The notes under the pieces were generated by a model. It made no database searches. It saw only the letters and a program-made list of their open reading frames with translations, and was not told where the DNA came from. From assembly GCF_002887735.1 (NCBI RefSeq), contig NZ_PKQP01000005.1:248001-312000 (forward strand): DNA of 64,000 nt. The letters run 5' to 3'. The translations under genes and the position numbers were made by a program. The DNA is from Stenotrophomonas bentonitica (GTDB taxonomy: Bacteria; Pseudomonadota; Gammaproteobacteria; Xanthomonadales; Xanthomonadaceae). This document shows positions 37,241 to 47,562 of the stretch, in pieces (positions within the stretch are counted from its first letter, which is position 1; each line of letters starts with the position of its first letter).

Positions 37241-37779
37241 CAGGCGTTCCGGGAATTCACAGGGGCGCGTTGGATCAGCCTCCAGCCGATCACGGCGGCG
37301 GCCAGCGGCAACCACACCCAACGCAGTTCAGATACAACAGTGGCCAGCCCGCGCGCGCTGAAGAACTGCCCGGCGAACGGCGACACACGGATCGGGCGCC
37401 ACGGTGCGAACAACCGCTCGCCACTCCATGGCCACCACAGGGCAACACCCAGCCCGCCGGAGGTGAGCGCGTCCAGCAGCGGGTGCGACAGCGCACTGAT
37501 GCCAACGAACGCGGCGGCCTGCACTGCACTGGCGCGCAGGCGCGTATGCAGTACCGCAGCGAGCACGGCCAGCACCGCAGCGAACACGATCGAATGACTG
37601 GCCCCACGGTGGCCGAAGCTGTCGGCATAGGGAATGTGCAGCGCGAAGGCCAGCACATCGGCGTCGGGCAGCATCGCCGCGACCACGCCCGCGGCCAGCA
37701 ACGGCGCGGCGATGCGACCGCGATCCGCGGCGCACCACAGCGCCAGCGGAATGGCGGCGTGGGTGAAGATGGAGGGCAT
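37240..37779 (-). CDS. YdjM-like inner-membrane metal-dependent hydrolase family protein
   Basis: 179 residues. It begins [14 protein letters not shown] and has several membrane segments. Conserved polar positions of the YdjM/DUF457 family are visible: FTHAA, AMLPDADVLAF, HRGASHSIVFA and SHPLLDALTSGG (His/Asp pairs likely binding metal). The cellular role is not established; related proteins respond to DNA damage or membrane stress. It overlaps both neighbours by one base (TGATG). Confidence 0.82.
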   Translation of the reverse strand: MPSIFTHAAIPLALWCAADRGRIAAPLLAAGVVAAMLPDADVLAFALHIPYADSFGHRGASHSIVFAAVLAVLAAVLHTRLRASAVQAAAFVGISALSHPLLDALTSGGLGVALWWPWSGERLFAPWRPIRVSPFAGQFFSARGLATVVSELRWVWLPLAAAVIGWRLIQRAPVNSRNA

Positions 37780-38147
37780 CAGCAGTCGTCCAGCCGGAAC
37801 GCGTCGCGCAGCCAGTTCAGCTGCGGCGGCTCGCCACTGGCTTCAACCACGTCGAAGCGGCAGGGCTGCTCGGCCAGCCAGGGATGCGATTGCAGGAACA
37901 ACTGCGCGGCGATCACCAGCTTGCGTCGCTTGCGCAGGTCCACCGAGGCCGCGCCGCCGCCAAAGCGGGCACTGGCGCGGTAGCGCACTTCCACGAACAC
38001 GACGACATCGCCGTCGCGCATGATCAGGTCGATCTCACCGCGGCGATAACGCGCGTTGGTGGTGACCGGGCGCAGCCCGGCCTCACGGAGATGGTGCTGC
38101 GCGGCGGCTTCCACCGCCGCGCCACGTAGCGCGCGCCCTGTCGGCAC
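37779..38147 (-). CDS. YraN family protein (UPF0102), GTG start
   Basis: 122 residues from GTG 38147. An ATG further upstream would overlap lpoA by 50 bp and adds non-conserved residues. The Holliday-junction-resolvase-like nuclease fold is indicated by [27 protein letters not shown] (E, D and ExK-like residues). It is next to lpoA and rsmI, as in many gammaproteobacteria. The function is unproven, possibly DNA processing. Confidence 0.88.
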   Translation of the reverse strand: MPTGRALRGAAVEAAAQHHLREAGLRPVTTNARYRRGEIDLIMRDGDVVVFVEVRYRASARFGGGAASVDLRKRRKLVIAAQLFLQSHPWLAEQPCRFDVVEASGEPPQLNWLRDAFRLDDC

Positions 38148-38152
38148 GCCGA

Positions 38153-39874
38153 TCAGTTGCTGCTGGCGATCGGCATCGGCCGGCCGCCGCTGAAGGTCGA
38201 CCACGCCGGTACCCGCAACACGTTGCCGTTGCTGTCCAGGAACAGGGTGCCGGTGGCGCCGGCCAGGCCGCCTTCGGTGGCGACCTTGTCCAGGTAGGCG
38301 CTGATCTTCCAGGCGTCGAAACCAAACGCGAACAGCCGACCGGAGGCGCCACGTGCCGAGGGCAGGATCTGCCCGGCGGTGGACGCGGCTGGCAGGCCGG
38401 GCACGCCGCGCACGTTCCAGGCTTCGTTCGGGTAGACGATGCCGTCCAGCGCCATGTCTTCTTCGGGCTTGCCGGCGCCGGCGGTGAGCTGGGAGGTGCC
38501 GACGCGGGTGGCGCCGCCGGCACCGGCCAGTGCGAGTTGCGGCGTCAGCGCACGCGCCTGTGGTGCCTTGACCGCCAGCAGCACGCCGTCGATGGCACCG
38601 GCGGCACGCACCTGCGCGCCGATATCACCGACGGTGTCGCTGACGCCGATCGTCGCCACCACCTGGCCACCACGCTGCGCGAAGCGCTCGCGGAAGGCGG
38701 CAGCGGCACGGCGGCCGTTGTCATCGTTGCTGTGGATCACCAGCACCTTGCTGCGTTCGCGGCCGCGAAGATACTCGGCGGCGATGATGCCGTCGTCTTC
38801 CGGGGCCAGCGAGAAACCGGCGCTACCGGCCGGCGGGGTGTCCTTGCCGCGGTTCAGCGCCAGCACCGGCACCGGAAGCTCGCGGCGGCCGAACACGGCA
38901 TCCACTTCGTCGCGGCCGAGCGGGCCGACGATGAAATCGGCGCCGGCGGTCACGGCCTTGTCGTAGGCCGCCACGGCCCCGGCCGCGGTGCCGGCGGTAT
39001 CGATGAACTGGATGTCCGGGCGGCGGCGGGTTTCACCGTAGTAACCGCTGAGCAGGCCATCGCGGACCGGCTGCGCGGCGGTGGCCAGGCGGCCACTGAG
39101 CGGCAGCAGCACGGCCATCTTCACGGGCGGACGATAGCCATCGCTCATCGCCGGCGGGCGCTTGCTGGTATCGAACTGCGAGGCGCCTTCGCGATCGAAC
39201 GGACGCGGCAGCGGCAGGCCCCGGGCGATCAGCGCACGGCCGGCGAAGTTGTACAGCGGCTCGTTGGCCGGCAGTGCCGCCGCGCGGGCGCGCAGGGTGG
39301 CATCGTCCAGCGTGCCGAGCAGGCCGGCGATGGCCTGCTGGTTGTCGGTACGCGCTTTGCCGGTCAGCGCGGCGTGCGCACGGGCGCGCTCGAGCGCGGC
39401 ACCGAGGTTGTCGCCGGTGGCCTGCAGTGCGTTGGCGCGCGCCAACTGCCAGCGGGTACGCAGCGATGGGGTGACCGCCTCGGCCGATTCTTTCAGTGCG
39501 GCCAGCGCCTGCGCCGGCTGCTTGTCGGCCAGGGCCAGCTCGGCGGTGGTCAGCTGATACCGCTGCAGGCTGGCGCCGCTGAGCTGGCGCGCAGTGACCT
39601 GGGCCAGCAGCGTGCGGGCGCGGGTGGCATCGCCGGCTTCGTGCCAGGCGAAGGCGGCATCGGCCAGCGCGGCGCTGCGGGCACTGCCGCGCAGGGTGTT
39701 GGCCAGGGCTTCCAGCTGGACCGCCGCATCGCGCGGCTTGCCCTGCTCGATCAGCGCCAAGGCCTGGCTCTGGGCCGGCGAATCCGGCGCACTGGTGAAG
39801 CTGGTCGTGGCGCAGCCGGCAAGCAGCATCAGCGACAACGAAAGGGCGGAGATCCTTACGACGGGCTTGTTCAT
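38153..39874 (-). CDS. lpoA: Penicillin-binding protein activator LpoA
   Basis: 573 residues from ATG 39874. A lipoprotein signal LMLLAGC places the lipidated Cys at 21. An N-terminal helical TPR-like region (about 25-260) is followed by a periplasmic-binding-protein-like domain (from [17 protein letters not shown]). LpoA is an outer-membrane lipoprotein that reaches through peptidoglycan to activate PBP1A. It is divergent from rsmI with 79 bp between starts, the conserved rsmI-lpoA-yraN arrangement. Confidence 0.92.
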   Translation of the reverse strand: MNKPVVRISALSLSLMLLAGCATTSFTSAPDSPAQSQALALIEQGKPRDAAVQLEALANTLRGSARSAALADAAFAWHEAGDATRARTLLAQVTARQLSGASLQRYQLTTAELALADKQPAQALAALKESAEAVTPSLRTRWQLARANALQATGDNLGAALERARAHAALTGKARTDNQQAIAGLLGTLDDATLRARAAALPANEPLYNFAGRALIARGLPLPRPFDREGASQFDTSKRPPAMSDGYRPPVKMAVLLPLSGRLATAAQPVRDGLLSGYYGETRRRPDIQFIDTAGTAAGAVAAYDKAVTAGADFIVGPLGRDEVDAVFGRRELPVPVLALNRGKDTPPAGSAGFSLAPEDDGIIAAEYLRGRERSKVLVIHSNDDNGRRAAAAFRERFAQRGGQVVATIGVSDTVGDIGAQVRAAGAIDGVLLAVKAPQARALTPQLALAGAGGATRVGTSQLTAGAGKPEEDMALDGIVYPNEAWNVRGVPGLPAASTAGQILPSARGASGRLFAFGFDAWKISAYLDKVATEGGLAGATGTLFLDSNGNVLRVPAWSTFSGGRPMPIASSN

Positions 39875-39953
39875 GATCAGGTCCATTCGATGGGGGCAGC
39901 GGCCGTGGCCGGGGAACGGTACGATTCTACCCTTGACCACGGAAGAGCCGCTG

Positions 39954-40775
39954 ATGAGTGCTGTCCCCACGCTGTATGTCGTTGCCACCCCGATCGGCAA
40001 CCTCGCCGATCTGACCCCGCGGGCACAGGACGTGCTGCGTTCGGTGGCCGCGATCTGCGCCGAGGACACCCGCCGCAGCGGCCAGCTGCTGGCCCACTTC
40101 GGCATCCAGCAGCCACTGGTGGCGCTGCACGATCACAATGAGGAAGCGCTGTCGCAGCGGATCGTGGCGCGCCTGCTGGCCGGTGAGTCGCTGGCGCTGG
40201 TCAGCGACGCCGGCACCCCGCTGGTGAGCGACCCGGGCTATCGCCTGGTCCGCGCCGCGCGCGAAGCCGGGATCAAGGTCAGCCCGGTGCCCGGCGCCTG
40301 CGCCGCGATTGCCGCACTGAGCGTGGCCGGCCTGCCCAGCGACCGCTTCACCTTCGAAGGGTTCCTGCCGGCCAAGGCCTCCGGCCGCCGCGAGCGCCTC
40401 AACGCGCTGGCCGGTGAGACCCGCACCCTGGTGTTCTACGAATCCTCGCACCGGATCACCGAATCGCTGGCGGACATGATGGCTGCGTTCGGGCCCGAGC
40501 GGCCGGCGGTGCTGGCGCGCGAACTGACCAAGCTGTTCGAGACCGTGCTGGACGGCGACCTGGCCTCGCTGCTGCAGCAGGTCGAGGCGGACGACAACCA
40601 GCGCAAGGGCGAGTTCGTGGTGATGGTGCAGGGCGCGGCCGACGATGAGGAGGCTCAGTTGGCCGCCGGCCGCCGCATGTACGCCAAGCTCAGCGAACAC
40701 CTCCCGCCGTCCACCGCAGCCAAGCTCGCCGCCGAACTCACCGGTGCCCCCAGAAAAGCCCTGTACGGCGGTTGA
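39954..40775 (+). CDS. rsmI: 16S rRNA 2'-O-methyltransferase RsmI
   Basis: 273 residues from ATG 39954, with GGAAGA before it. Tetrapyrrole-methylase fold: LYVVATPIGNLADLTPRA, EDTRRSGQLL, LVSDAGTPLVSDPGYRLV, SPVPGACAAIAALSVAGL and FYESSHRI. It methylates C1402 of 16S rRNA at the 2'-O position, improving decoding fidelity. Followed by repeats and a strong plus-strand terminator. Confidence 0.95.
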   Translation: MSAVPTLYVVATPIGNLADLTPRAQDVLRSVAAICAEDTRRSGQLLAHFGIQQPLVALHDHNEEALSQRIVARLLAGESLALVSDAGTPLVSDPGYRLVRAAREAGIKVSPVPGACAAIAALSVAGLPSDRFTFEGFLPAKASGRRERLNALAGETRTLVFYESSHRITESLADMMAAFGPERPAVLARELTKLFETVLDGDLASLLQQVEADDNQRKGEFVVMVQGAADDEEAQLAAGRRMYAKLSEHLPPSTAAKLAAELTGAPRKALYGG

Positions 40776-40788
40776 TCGGCCGGTCGCG

Positions 40789-40886
40789 CCACCCCACGGG
40801 TGGCTGCACGCGGTGCCAAAGAAGGTAGCCACCCCATGGGTGGCTGCACGCGGTGCCAGAACGTGTGGCAGCCACCCATGGGGTGG
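40789..40886. repeat. Three copies of a palindromic repeat after rsmI
   Basis: Two 30-bp direct copies with a 40-bp period (40789-40818 and 40829-40858, one base different) start CCACCCCA and contain GGGTGGCTG. A third, inverted copy (40866-40886) matches the first 18 bases of copy 2. A short hairpin (CCCCCTTT/AAAGGGGG, around 40942-40960) follows. Confidence 0.75.
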
Positions 40887-41002
40887 TTCTACCGCGCGTG
40901 CAGATTGAATGCCGGCCCACGCCAACCGTCTGGATGCACAGCCCCCTTTGGTAAAGGGGGGCGCGGCGACAGCCGCGGGGAACTGGGCGCTGGTGGCCCG
41001 GG

Positions 41003-41037
41003 GCCCCAGGTTTGCGCTGCAAACCTCGGGGCTTTTT
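41003..41037 (+). terminator. Strong plus-strand terminator facing rnpB
   Basis: Stem GCCCCAGGTTTGC (41003-41015) with its complement (41019-41032, one bulged C), then TTTTT. It overlaps a 20-bp palindrome at 41033-41052 that puts T-runs on both strands, so it may also end rnpB transcription from the other side. Confidence 0.8.
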
Positions 41038-41053
41038 CGTCATGACGAAAAAA

Positions 41054-41408
41054 GCGGCGGAGCCGGCCGATAAGCCGGGTTTTGTCGTGGACAGTCATTC
41101 TTCTAGGCGCTGCGTCACCGCAGCGCTCAAGCAACCTACCCGGACCCGACGCGGGCCACGCCATTAGGTCCCTATTTGGTCTTGCTCCAGGTGGGGTTTG
41201 CCGTGCCGGTCTGTTGCCAGACTCGCGGTGCGCTCTTACCGCACCATTTCACCCTTACCGGCTTCCCGAAGGAAACGTAGGCGGTATCTTTCTGTTGCAC
41301 TTTCCGTCGGCTCGCGCCGCCCAGGCGTTACCTGGCACCTTGCCCTGTGGAGCCCGGACTTTCCTCGGCATCCGCAAGGGATGACGCGACTGTCTGGCCG
41401 ACTCCGCC
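41054..41408 (-). ncRNA. rnpB: RNase P RNA, bacterial class A
   Basis: The minus strand carries all hallmark segments: 5' GGCGGAGTCGGCC pairing with 3' GGCCGGCTCCGCC (helix P1), CAGACAGTCGC, GAGGAAAGTCCGGGCTCC, AGGGTGCCAGGTAACGCC-like text, GGTAAGGGTGAAA, GGTAAGAGCGCACC, GAGCAAGACCAAATAGG and ATGACTGTCCACGACA with AACCCGGCTTA. About 355 nt. It is the ribozyme that matures tRNA 5' ends. A minus-strand -10 (GACAAT, 41420-41415) fits a start at about 41408. The 3' end runs into T6. Confidence 0.97.
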
Positions 41409-41431
41409 GTGCGCATTGTCCCACATTCACG

Positions 41432-42208
41432 TCACCTCGGCGCAGACAGCTGCGTGGTCGTCAGCCGGGTCTCGCCGATGCAGACACCCTCCGCATCGAA
41501 CCGGCGCTCGGCGATGAAGCCGTGGCCATTGGCGTCCAGCGCGATGATCGTGCTGGCGCGGGTGCCGTACTCGGGGCTGCGGATGAAGGCGGAGGACAGC
41601 CAGCGCTCGCGCGCCAGGCCGATGCCGGTGTCGGGCAGGGCGCGGTCGTCGGCGCGGGTCTCATCGCGCAGGGCGTCCCACAGCGGGGTCAGGTCCTCGC
41701 TGCCGGCGTCCACCCACGCGCGCAGCGCTGCGTTCAATGTCACGGTTTTCGGCCACGGCGCGTCCAGCGGCCCGTTGGACACGCCATGGATGCCCGGGGC
41801 CAGCGGTTGGCGGTGCAGGGGGTGGTTGCCCAGGAACTGGCAGCTGCCGCGGTCGGCCAGCACCAGGTTGAAGGGGGCGAACTCGACCGCGCGTGCGGCG
41901 AGCTGGTCGGCGAAGACGGCCGCCGGCGCATCGTCGCGCAGGTAGCCGGCCACCAGGGCGCCGCGCGAGGGGCCGGTCTGCCGGGCCAGCGGGTCGCGGA
42001 CATTGGTCACCACCGCCATCCGACCCTGCGCGCCGATCCCGGCCCAGGTCCCGCCCGAGCGCAGGTCGCGGCCGGCGGCCACGGCCTCATCCGGCGGAGA
42101 CCAGCGCGCCAGCGCGGCGGTGGGCCGCGCGTGGAACTCATCGCGGTTGCCGGCCATCACCAGCTGCCAGAGGGGGTGTGTTTTCCATGCGAGGGCGAGC
42201 AGACACAT
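41432..42208 (-). CDS. NRDE (TANGO2-like) family protein
   Basis: 258 residues starting MCLLALAW, with the family hallmark GNRDEFHARP and GGTWAGIGAQGRMAVVTNVR, plus GPSRGALVAGYL. The second-position Cys suggests an Ntn-hydrolase-like nucleophile. The biological role in bacteria is not settled. Its stop lies 23 bp from the rnpB 5' end, so the rnpB promoter overlaps the 3' end of this gene. Confidence 0.87.
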   Translation of the reverse strand: MCLLALAWKTHPLWQLVMAGNRDEFHARPTAALARWSPPDEAVAAGRDLRSGGTWAGIGAQGRMAVVTNVRDPLARQTGPSRGALVAGYLRDDAPAAVFADQLAARAVEFAPFNLVLADRGSCQFLGNHPLHRQPLAPGIHGVSNGPLDAPWPKTVTLNAALRAWVDAGSEDLTPLWDALRDETRADDRALPDTGIGLARERWLSSAFIRSPEYGTRASTIIALDANGHGFIAERRFDAEGVCIGETRLTTTQLSAPR

Positions 42209-42345
42209 GCCTCACATTGTGCCGGTTCTGCGCAGCGGCGAGACGATGCCGACCGCGTCAGGACTGAATACGCGGCGATGTTTCACGCGGTCTCCACAGG
42301 CCTGAACTTCGGCGAAATCTCAAAAAATGAGACGAAACAGCAACT

Positions 42346-42354
42346 TGTGGATAA
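42346..42354 (-). promoter_or_regulatory. Perfect DnaA box upstream of mraZ
   Basis: TGTGGATAA on the plus strand is the complement of the consensus DnaA box TTATCCACA. It lies about 70 bp upstream of the dcw -35 in the 324-bp gap 42209-42532. Confidence 0.5.
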
Positions 42355-42424
42355 GCCTTGAACAAGTCTCTAAACATTGCTGCAAGCCCTTGATGTTCAA
42401 AGTGATTTCCCCTTCGCAAAGTTG

Positions 42425-42452
42425 TTGACAACCCAATCGGCACTGCTAAGGT
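42425..42452 (+). promoter_or_regulatory. Promoter of the dcw cluster (Pmra)
   Basis: TTGACA (42425-42430), 16-bp spacer, TAAGGT (42447-42452). The expected start at about 42459 gives a roughly 75-nt leader before mraZ. Confidence 0.6.
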
Positions 42453-42495
42453 GGGCATGAGAGGGGAAACCGGGTTTTTTGTGGTTTTTCGTGGT
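42451..42495 (+). promoter_or_regulatory. MraZ operator: five G-rich boxes with 10-nt period
   Basis: GTGGG (42451), GAGGG (42461), CGGGT (42471), GTGGT (42481) and GTGGT (42491) recur exactly every 10 nt. E. coli MraZ binds TGGGN repeats separated by 5 nt, the same geometry. This implies autorepression of the cluster by MraZ. Confidence 0.7.
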
Positions 42496-42532
42496 TCAAT
42501 GTTTCACCAGGCGAAGGAAAGGTGAAAACGTC

Positions 42533-42979
42533 GTGTTTCAAGGCGAGACGGCCATCACTGTTGACGACAAAGGGCGCATGGCGGTTCCGACCGCGCATCG
42601 CGACCTTGTCGCGCGTGTGAGCAACAACCGTCTGGTCCTGACCTACAACCCGTTCGAGTCCGGCTGCCTCTGGCTGTACGCCGAACAGGAATGGGAACGC
42701 GTCCGTGATGACGTCATGTCCAAGCCCAACACACAGCGCGTCGTGCGCCTCCTGCAACAGAAGCTGGTCGGTTCGGCCGCGCATCTGGAGCTGGACGGCA
42801 ATGGCCGCATCAGTATTCCCGCCAGCCACCGTGGTGCCGTTGGCATTGAAAAGAAGGCGGTGCTGCTCGGTATGGGCGACAAATTCGAATTGTGGAGCGA
42901 GCAGGCTCATCGCGCGTTGATCCAGCAGACGTTGTCTGACGAGGATCTCGGCGATGGGTTGCTCGACCTGAAGTTGTGA
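42533..42979 (+). CDS. mraZ: Transcriptional regulator MraZ, GTG start
   Basis: 148 residues from GTG 42533, giving the conserved start [19 protein letters not shown], with AAGGAAAGGTG as ribosome site. Two AbrB-like half-domains each contain a DxxGR motif (DDKGRMAVP and DGNGRISIP). MraZ forms a ring that binds direct repeats in its own promoter. First gene of the dcw cluster; overlaps rsmH by GTGA. Confidence 0.95.
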   Translation: MFQGETAITVDDKGRMAVPTAHRDLVARVSNNRLVLTYNPFESGCLWLYAEQEWERVRDDVMSKPNTQRVVRLLQQKLVGSAAHLELDGNGRISIPASHRGAVGIEKKAVLLGMGDKFELWSEQAHRALIQQTLSDEDLGDGLLDLKL

Positions 42980-43962
42980 GCCGGGGTGCCCGGATGCGCG
43001 GAGCAGCGCAGACCGGTCACCTTCCGGTGTCGCAGTCGCCGGCAGGCCACCTGCCGGTCCTGTACACGCAGGTCCTGGATGGCCTGAAGGTGATCGAAAA
43101 CGGAGTGTATCTCGATGGCACGTTCGGTCGTGGCGGTCACGCCCGCGGCGTGCTCGAGCAACTCGGTCCCGGAGGCCGGCTGCTGGTCATGGATAAGGAT
43201 CCCGAGGCGATTGCGGTAGCCGAGCGTGATTTCGCGCCGGACCCGCGCGTCTCGATCTTCCGTGGCAGCTTCGCCGATCTGCTGCACTGGGAGGCCACGG
43301 CGCAGGGCCTGGATGGCGTGCTGTTCGACCTGGGCGTGTCCTCGCCCCAGCTGGATGTCGCCGAGCGTGGCTTCAGCTTCGGCAAGGACGGCCCGCTGGA
43401 CATGCGCATGGACCCGGACAGCGGCGAAAGCGCGGCGCAGTGGCTCAACCGTGCCGAAGAGCGCGAGATCGCCGATATCCTTTGGACCTATGGCGAAGAG
43501 CGCCAGAGCCGCCGCATCGCCAAGGCCATCGTCGCCCGCCGCGACAAGCAACCCTTCACCCGCACCGCCGAGCTGGCGGAGGTGATCGCCTCGGTGATGC
43601 CGCGTGGCAAGGACAAGATCAACCCGGCCACGCGCAGCTTCCAGGCGATCCGCATCCACATCAACCGCGAACTGGCCGACCTAGAGGCCGGCCTGGATGC
43701 CGCCCTGGCGCGCCTCAAGCCCGGTGGCCGCCTGGCCGTGATCAGCTTCCATTCGCTGGAAGACCGCATCGTCAAGCAGTTCATGAACCGCCATGCCAAG
43801 GCCCCGCCGAGCAACCGCCGGTTGCCCGAGGCGCAGCCGTTCGTGCCGACCCTGGTGCTGCACGGCGGCGCCATCAAGGCCGACGATGACGAGCTGGCGG
43901 TCAATCCGCGCTCGCGCAGCGCCGTGCTGCGCGTCGCCGAGAAGTGCGAGGTGGCCGGATGA
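42976..43962 (+). CDS. rsmH: 16S rRNA m4C1402 methyltransferase RsmH (MraW)
   Basis: 328 residues from GTG 42976; ATG 42994 is an alternative start six codons in, and neither has a clear ribosome site. SAM-binding [34 protein letters not shown] and [15 protein letters not shown] are typical. It methylates N4 of C1402, the same nucleotide whose ribose is modified by RsmI in this window. It overlaps ftsL by ATGA. Confidence 0.95.
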   Translation: MSRGARMRGAAQTGHLPVSQSPAGHLPVLYTQVLDGLKVIENGVYLDGTFGRGGHARGVLEQLGPGGRLLVMDKDPEAIAVAERDFAPDPRVSIFRGSFADLLHWEATAQGLDGVLFDLGVSSPQLDVAERGFSFGKDGPLDMRMDPDSGESAAQWLNRAEEREIADILWTYGEERQSRRIAKAIVARRDKQPFTRTAELAEVIASVMPRGKDKINPATRSFQAIRIHINRELADLEAGLDAALARLKPGGRLAVISFHSLEDRIVKQFMNRHAKAPPSNRRLPEAQPFVPTLVLHGGAIKADDDELAVNPRSRSAVLRVAEKCEVAG

Positions 43963-44222
43963 GCCGCCTGCTGTTGATCGTGCTGCTGGCCTGCACCGTC
44001 GCCTCGGCGATCGGCGTGGTGTTCATGCGCCATCGCCACCGCCAGACCTTCGTGGAGCTGTCCCGGGTCGAGCGGGCGCGCGATGAGATCAACATCGAGT
44101 TCGGTCGCCTGCAGCTCGAGCAGGCCACCCTGGCCGAGGCCACCCGGGTCGACCGCGTCGCCCGCGAGCGCCTGGGCATGAAGTTCCCCGAAGCGGCCGA
44201 TGTCGTGGTGATCCGGCCATGA
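43959..44222 (+). CDS. ftsL: Cell division protein FtsL
   Basis: 87 residues. One membrane helix (about 3-24), then a heptad-rich periplasmic coiled coil ([20 protein letters not shown]) and the [12 protein letters not shown] end typical of FtsL. It forms a complex with FtsQ and FtsB and helps activate FtsW/FtsI. Recognised mainly by size, topology and place between rsmH and ftsI. ATGA overlaps on both sides. Confidence 0.92.
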   Translation: MSRLLLIVLLACTVASAIGVVFMRHRHRQTFVELSRVERARDEINIEFGRLQLEQATLAEATRVDRVARERLGMKFPEAADVVVIRP

Positions 44223-46063
44223 ACAAGTCCGGCCGCAACCGTGCGCGCAACAGCTTCAACCTCCGCCAGCGCCTGAAGTGGGTGGGGCTGGCGCTGGGCT
44301 TGTGCTCGGTCTCGCTGGTTGGTCGCGCTGCCTACGTGCAGATCATCAACAGCGAGTTCTACCAGCGCCAGGGCGAAGCCCGTTACCTGCGCGAGCTGCC
44401 GATCAACACCTCGCGCGGCATGATCACCGACCGCAACGGTGAGCCGGTGGCGGTCTCCACGCCGGTCGCCTCGATCTGGGTCAACCCGCAGGAACTGCTG
44501 CGCGCCCCGGACCGCATCCCGGAGCTGGCCACCGCGCTGGGCATGCCGCTGGACGAGCTGACCTCCAAGCTGTCGCAGAAGGCGGACAAGGAATTCATGT
44601 ACCTGCGCCGCCGGATCAATCCGGACGACGCGGAAAAGGTGGTCGCGCTGAAGATCCCGGGCGTGGCCTCGCAGCGCGAGTTCCGCCGCTTCTACCCGCA
44701 GGGTGAGGCGATGGCGCACGTGCTGGGCTTCACCAACATCGACGACCGCGGCCAGGAAGGACTGGAGCTGGCCTTCGACGAATGGCTGCGCGGCAAGGCC
44801 GGCGCCAAGCGCGTGATCCGCAACCGCAAGGGCGACACCGTCGAGAGCGATCTGCTGCGCGCCGCCGAGCCGGGCAAGGACCTCACCCTCAGCATCGACC
44901 GCCGCATCCAGTTCCTGGCCTTCAAGGAGCTGCGCAACGCGCTGATCGCCAACAAGGCGGCCGGCGGCTCGATGGTGATCATGGACGTGGCTACCGGTGA
45001 AGTGCTGGCCATGGTCAACCTGCCGACCTACAACCCCAATGCCGTGGGTGGCGCTGCGCCGGACACCCGTCGCAACCGCGCGGTGACCGATCTGGTCGAG
45101 CCCGGCTCGACCATGAAGCCGCTGACCATCGCCTCGGCGCTGCAGTCCGGCGTGGTCACCAAGGACACCACGGTGGATACCAACCCGGGTTACATGGCTG
45201 TCGGGCGTTTCACCATCAAGGACGTGCCGCGCAACAACGGCGTGCTCAACGTCACCGGCGTGATCACCCGCAGCTCGAACATCGGCGCGGCCAAGATCGC
45301 GGCCAAGATGCCGGACCAGGTCTTCTACGACCACGTGCACAGCTTCGGCTACGGCGTGTCGCCGCACAGCGGCTTCCCCGGCGAATCGGCCGGCGTGCTG
45401 CCGCGCCCGGCGCGCTGGAGCGGCTCGTCCAAGACCACCATGTCCTACGGCTACGGCCTGAATGTCACCCCGCTGCAGATCGCCACGGCGTACTCGGCGC
45501 TGGGCAACGGCGGCAAGTTGATCGCGCCGACCTTCGTCAAGGGCCAGCGCAACGAAGGCAAGCAGATCATCGATGAGAGCATCGCCAAGGAAGTGGTGGC
45601 GATGATGGAAACCGTGGTCACCCAGGGCGGCGCCAAGCAGGCCGCGGTGCTGGGCTACCACGTGGCCGGCAAGACCGGTACGGCCCGAAAGGCCGGCCCG
45701 GGCGGGTACGAGCGCGGGCATTACAACGCGCTGTTCGCCGGCGTGGTGCCGGCCACCAACCCGCGCTTTGCCACGGTGATCGTCATCAACGACCCGCAGG
45801 CCGGCAAGTACTACGGCGGCCTGGTGTCCGCACCGGTGTTCCACAACGTGATGGAAGGCGCACTGCGCCTGATGGACGTGCCGCCGGATGACATCGAGTC
45901 GTGGCTGGCCGCCCAGCAGTCCGGAAAGATGGGCCACTCGGCCTCGGTGCTGCCGATGCCGCCGCCGGAAACGGTGATCGCACCCGACGCCGCCGCAGAA
46001 TTCGATGCCGCGCTGCCCAGCGCGCACGCCACGGTGCCGCCCGCGCAGGGAGGCACCCAATGA
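44219..46063 (+). CDS. ftsI: Peptidoglycan transpeptidase FtsI (PBP3)
   Basis: 614 residues. Short cytoplasmic tail, one membrane helix (about 22-42), pedestal domain, then the penicillin-binding domain with Ser297-Thr-Met-Lys300 (nucleophile), Ser352-Ser-Asn354 and Lys485-Thr-Gly-Thr. It is the septal crosslinking enzyme and a beta-lactam target. A Pro/Ala-rich C-terminal tail of about 40 residues extends past the usual end. ATGA overlaps with ftsL and murE. Confidence 0.97.
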   Translation: MNKSGRNRARNSFNLRQRLKWVGLALGLCSVSLVGRAAYVQIINSEFYQRQGEARYLRELPINTSRGMITDRNGEPVAVSTPVASIWVNPQELLRAPDRIPELATALGMPLDELTSKLSQKADKEFMYLRRRINPDDAEKVVALKIPGVASQREFRRFYPQGEAMAHVLGFTNIDDRGQEGLELAFDEWLRGKAGAKRVIRNRKGDTVESDLLRAAEPGKDLTLSIDRRIQFLAFKELRNALIANKAAGGSMVIMDVATGEVLAMVNLPTYNPNAVGGAAPDTRRNRAVTDLVEPGSTMKPLTIASALQSGVVTKDTTVDTNPGYMAVGRFTIKDVPRNNGVLNVTGVITRSSNIGAAKIAAKMPDQVFYDHVHSFGYGVSPHSGFPGESAGVLPRPARWSGSSKTTMSYGYGLNVTPLQIATAYSALGNGGKLIAPTFVKGQRNEGKQIIDESIAKEVVAMMETVVTQGGAKQAAVLGYHVAGKTGTARKAGPGGYERGHYNALFAGVVPATNPRFATVIVINDPQAGKYYGGLVSAPVFHNVMEGALRLMDVPPDDIESWLAAQQSGKMGHSASVLPMPPPETVIAPDAAAEFDAALPSAHATVPPAQGGTQ

Positions 46064-47562
46064 GCCAGACGATGTTGCTTTCGCAGTTGCTTCCCGATGT
46101 GGCACTGAGCCACGATCCGACCCTCACCGGCCTGGTGCTGGACAGCCGCGCGGTGCGCCCGGGCAACGCCTTCGTGGCGATCGCCGGTTTCGGCGCGCAC
46201 GGGCTGGGGTTTGTCGACCAGGCGCGCGCCAATGGCGCTGCGGCGATCCTGTTCGACCCGCCGGCCCCGGCCGAACTGCCGGCCCCGGCCGATGCGATCG
46301 CCGTGCCGGGCCTGCGCAACCGCATGGGTGCGATGGCCGACCAGTTCCACGGCCATCCCTCGCGCGCGATGACGATGGTCGGCGTGACCGGCACCAACGG
46401 CAAGACCTCCACCGTGCAGCTGCTGGCCCAGGCCTGGCACCTGCTCGGCACCGCCAGTGGCAGCATCGGCACGCTAGGCGTGGGTCTGTACGGCGACGTC
46501 GTGCCGACCGGGTTCACCACGCCACTGGTGCTGCAGATGCATGAGGTGCTGGCGCAGCTGCGCGATGCCGGCGCCCAGGCCGTGGCGATGGAAGTCAGCT
46601 CGCACGCGCTCGACCAGGGCCGCGTGGACGCCGTGCATTACGACGTGGCGGTGTTCACCAATCTCACCCGCGACCATCTCGACTATCACGGCGACATGGC
46701 GCAGTACGGTGCGGCCAAGGCCAGGCTGTTCCACCGCGACGGCCTGAAGGCTGCCGTGGTCAACCTCGATGACAGCTTTGGCAGCGAGCTGCTGCGCACC
46801 ATCGGCGAGAGCGTCCGCCCGATCGGCGTCAGCTCGCGCGGTGCCGCACAGGCCACCCTGCGTGCCGATTCACTCACCCTGGATGGGCGCGGCATCGCCT
46901 TCGACCTGGTGGTCGACGGCCAGCGCCATCCGGTGCAGTCGCCGCTGCTCGGCCGTTTCAACGTGGACAACCTGCTGGCCGTAGCCGGTGCGCTGTATGC
47001 GCTGGACCATGCCCCGGCCGCGATCGCCGCGCTGCTCTCGCAGCTGCAGCCGATTGCCGGCCGCATGAACCGCCTGGGCGGCGAGGGTGGCCTGCCCACC
47101 GTCGTGGTCGATTACGCCCACACCCCGGATGCACTGGAACAGGCCTTGACCAGCGTGCAGGGCCATCTGGCCGGCCGCCTGGTCTGCGTGTTCGGCTGCG
47201 GCGGCGAGCGCGATACCGGCAAGCGCCCGCAGATGGCCGCCATCGCCGAACAGCATGCCGACGTGGTGATCGTCACCGACGACAATCCGCGCGGCGAAGA
47301 CGGCGACGTGATCGTGGCCGACATCCTCAAGGGATTTGACGCACCCGCGGCGGTCACCGTGCAGCGCGACCGTGCCGCCGCGATTGCTGCTGCGATCGGC
47401 CAGGCCGGCACGGGCGACATCGTGCTGATCGCCGGCAAGGGACATGAGCCCTACCAGGAGATCCACGGGGTCAAGCACGCCTTCGACGACACCGAGGTTG
47501 CCGGCCGAGTGCTGGCCGCGCGTGTGGACAACGTGGGCACGCTGCGCAGGGAGGCCCCATGA
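46060..47562 (+). CDS. murE: UDP-MurNAc-tripeptide synthetase MurE (meso-diaminopimelate type)
   Basis: 500 residues. ATP loop GTNGKTS (111-117). The DNPR motif (408-411) marks meso-diaminopimelate rather than lysine specificity, as expected for a Gram-negative wall. It adds meso-DAP to UDP-MurNAc-Ala-Glu in the cytoplasm. ATGA overlaps with ftsI and murF. Confidence 0.97.
   Translation: MSQTMLLSQLLPDVALSHDPTLTGLVLDSRAVRPGNAFVAIAGFGAHGLGFVDQARANGAAAILFDPPAPAELPAPADAIAVPGLRNRMGAMADQFHGHPSRAMTMVGVTGTNGKTSTVQLLAQAWHLLGTASGSIGTLGVGLYGDVVPTGFTTPLVLQMHEVLAQLRDAGAQAVAMEVSSHALDQGRVDAVHYDVAVFTNLTRDHLDYHGDMAQYGAAKARLFHRDGLKAAVVNLDDSFGSELLRTIGESVRPIGVSSRGAAQATLRADSLTLDGRGIAFDLVVDGQRHPVQSPLLGRFNVDNLLAVAGALYALDHAPAAIAALLSQLQPIAGRMNRLGGEGGLPTVVVDYAHTPDALEQALTSVQGHLAGRLVCVFGCGGERDTGKRPQMAAIAEQHADVVIVTDDNPRGEDGDVIVADILKGFDAPAAVTVQRDRAAAIAAAIGQAGTGDIVLIAGKGHEPYQEIHGVKHAFDDTEVAGRVLAARVDNVGTLRREAP

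Noticed and set aside
40942..40960. CCCCCTTT/AAAGGGGG hairpin as a terminator of rsmI
   Set aside because: No T-run follows. The strong terminator is further on at 41003-41037.
43901..46105. 734-codon minus-strand open frame opposite ftsL/ftsI
   Set aside because: It is opposite well-conserved division genes and has no recognisable domain. Such frames arise from high GC at third codon positions.
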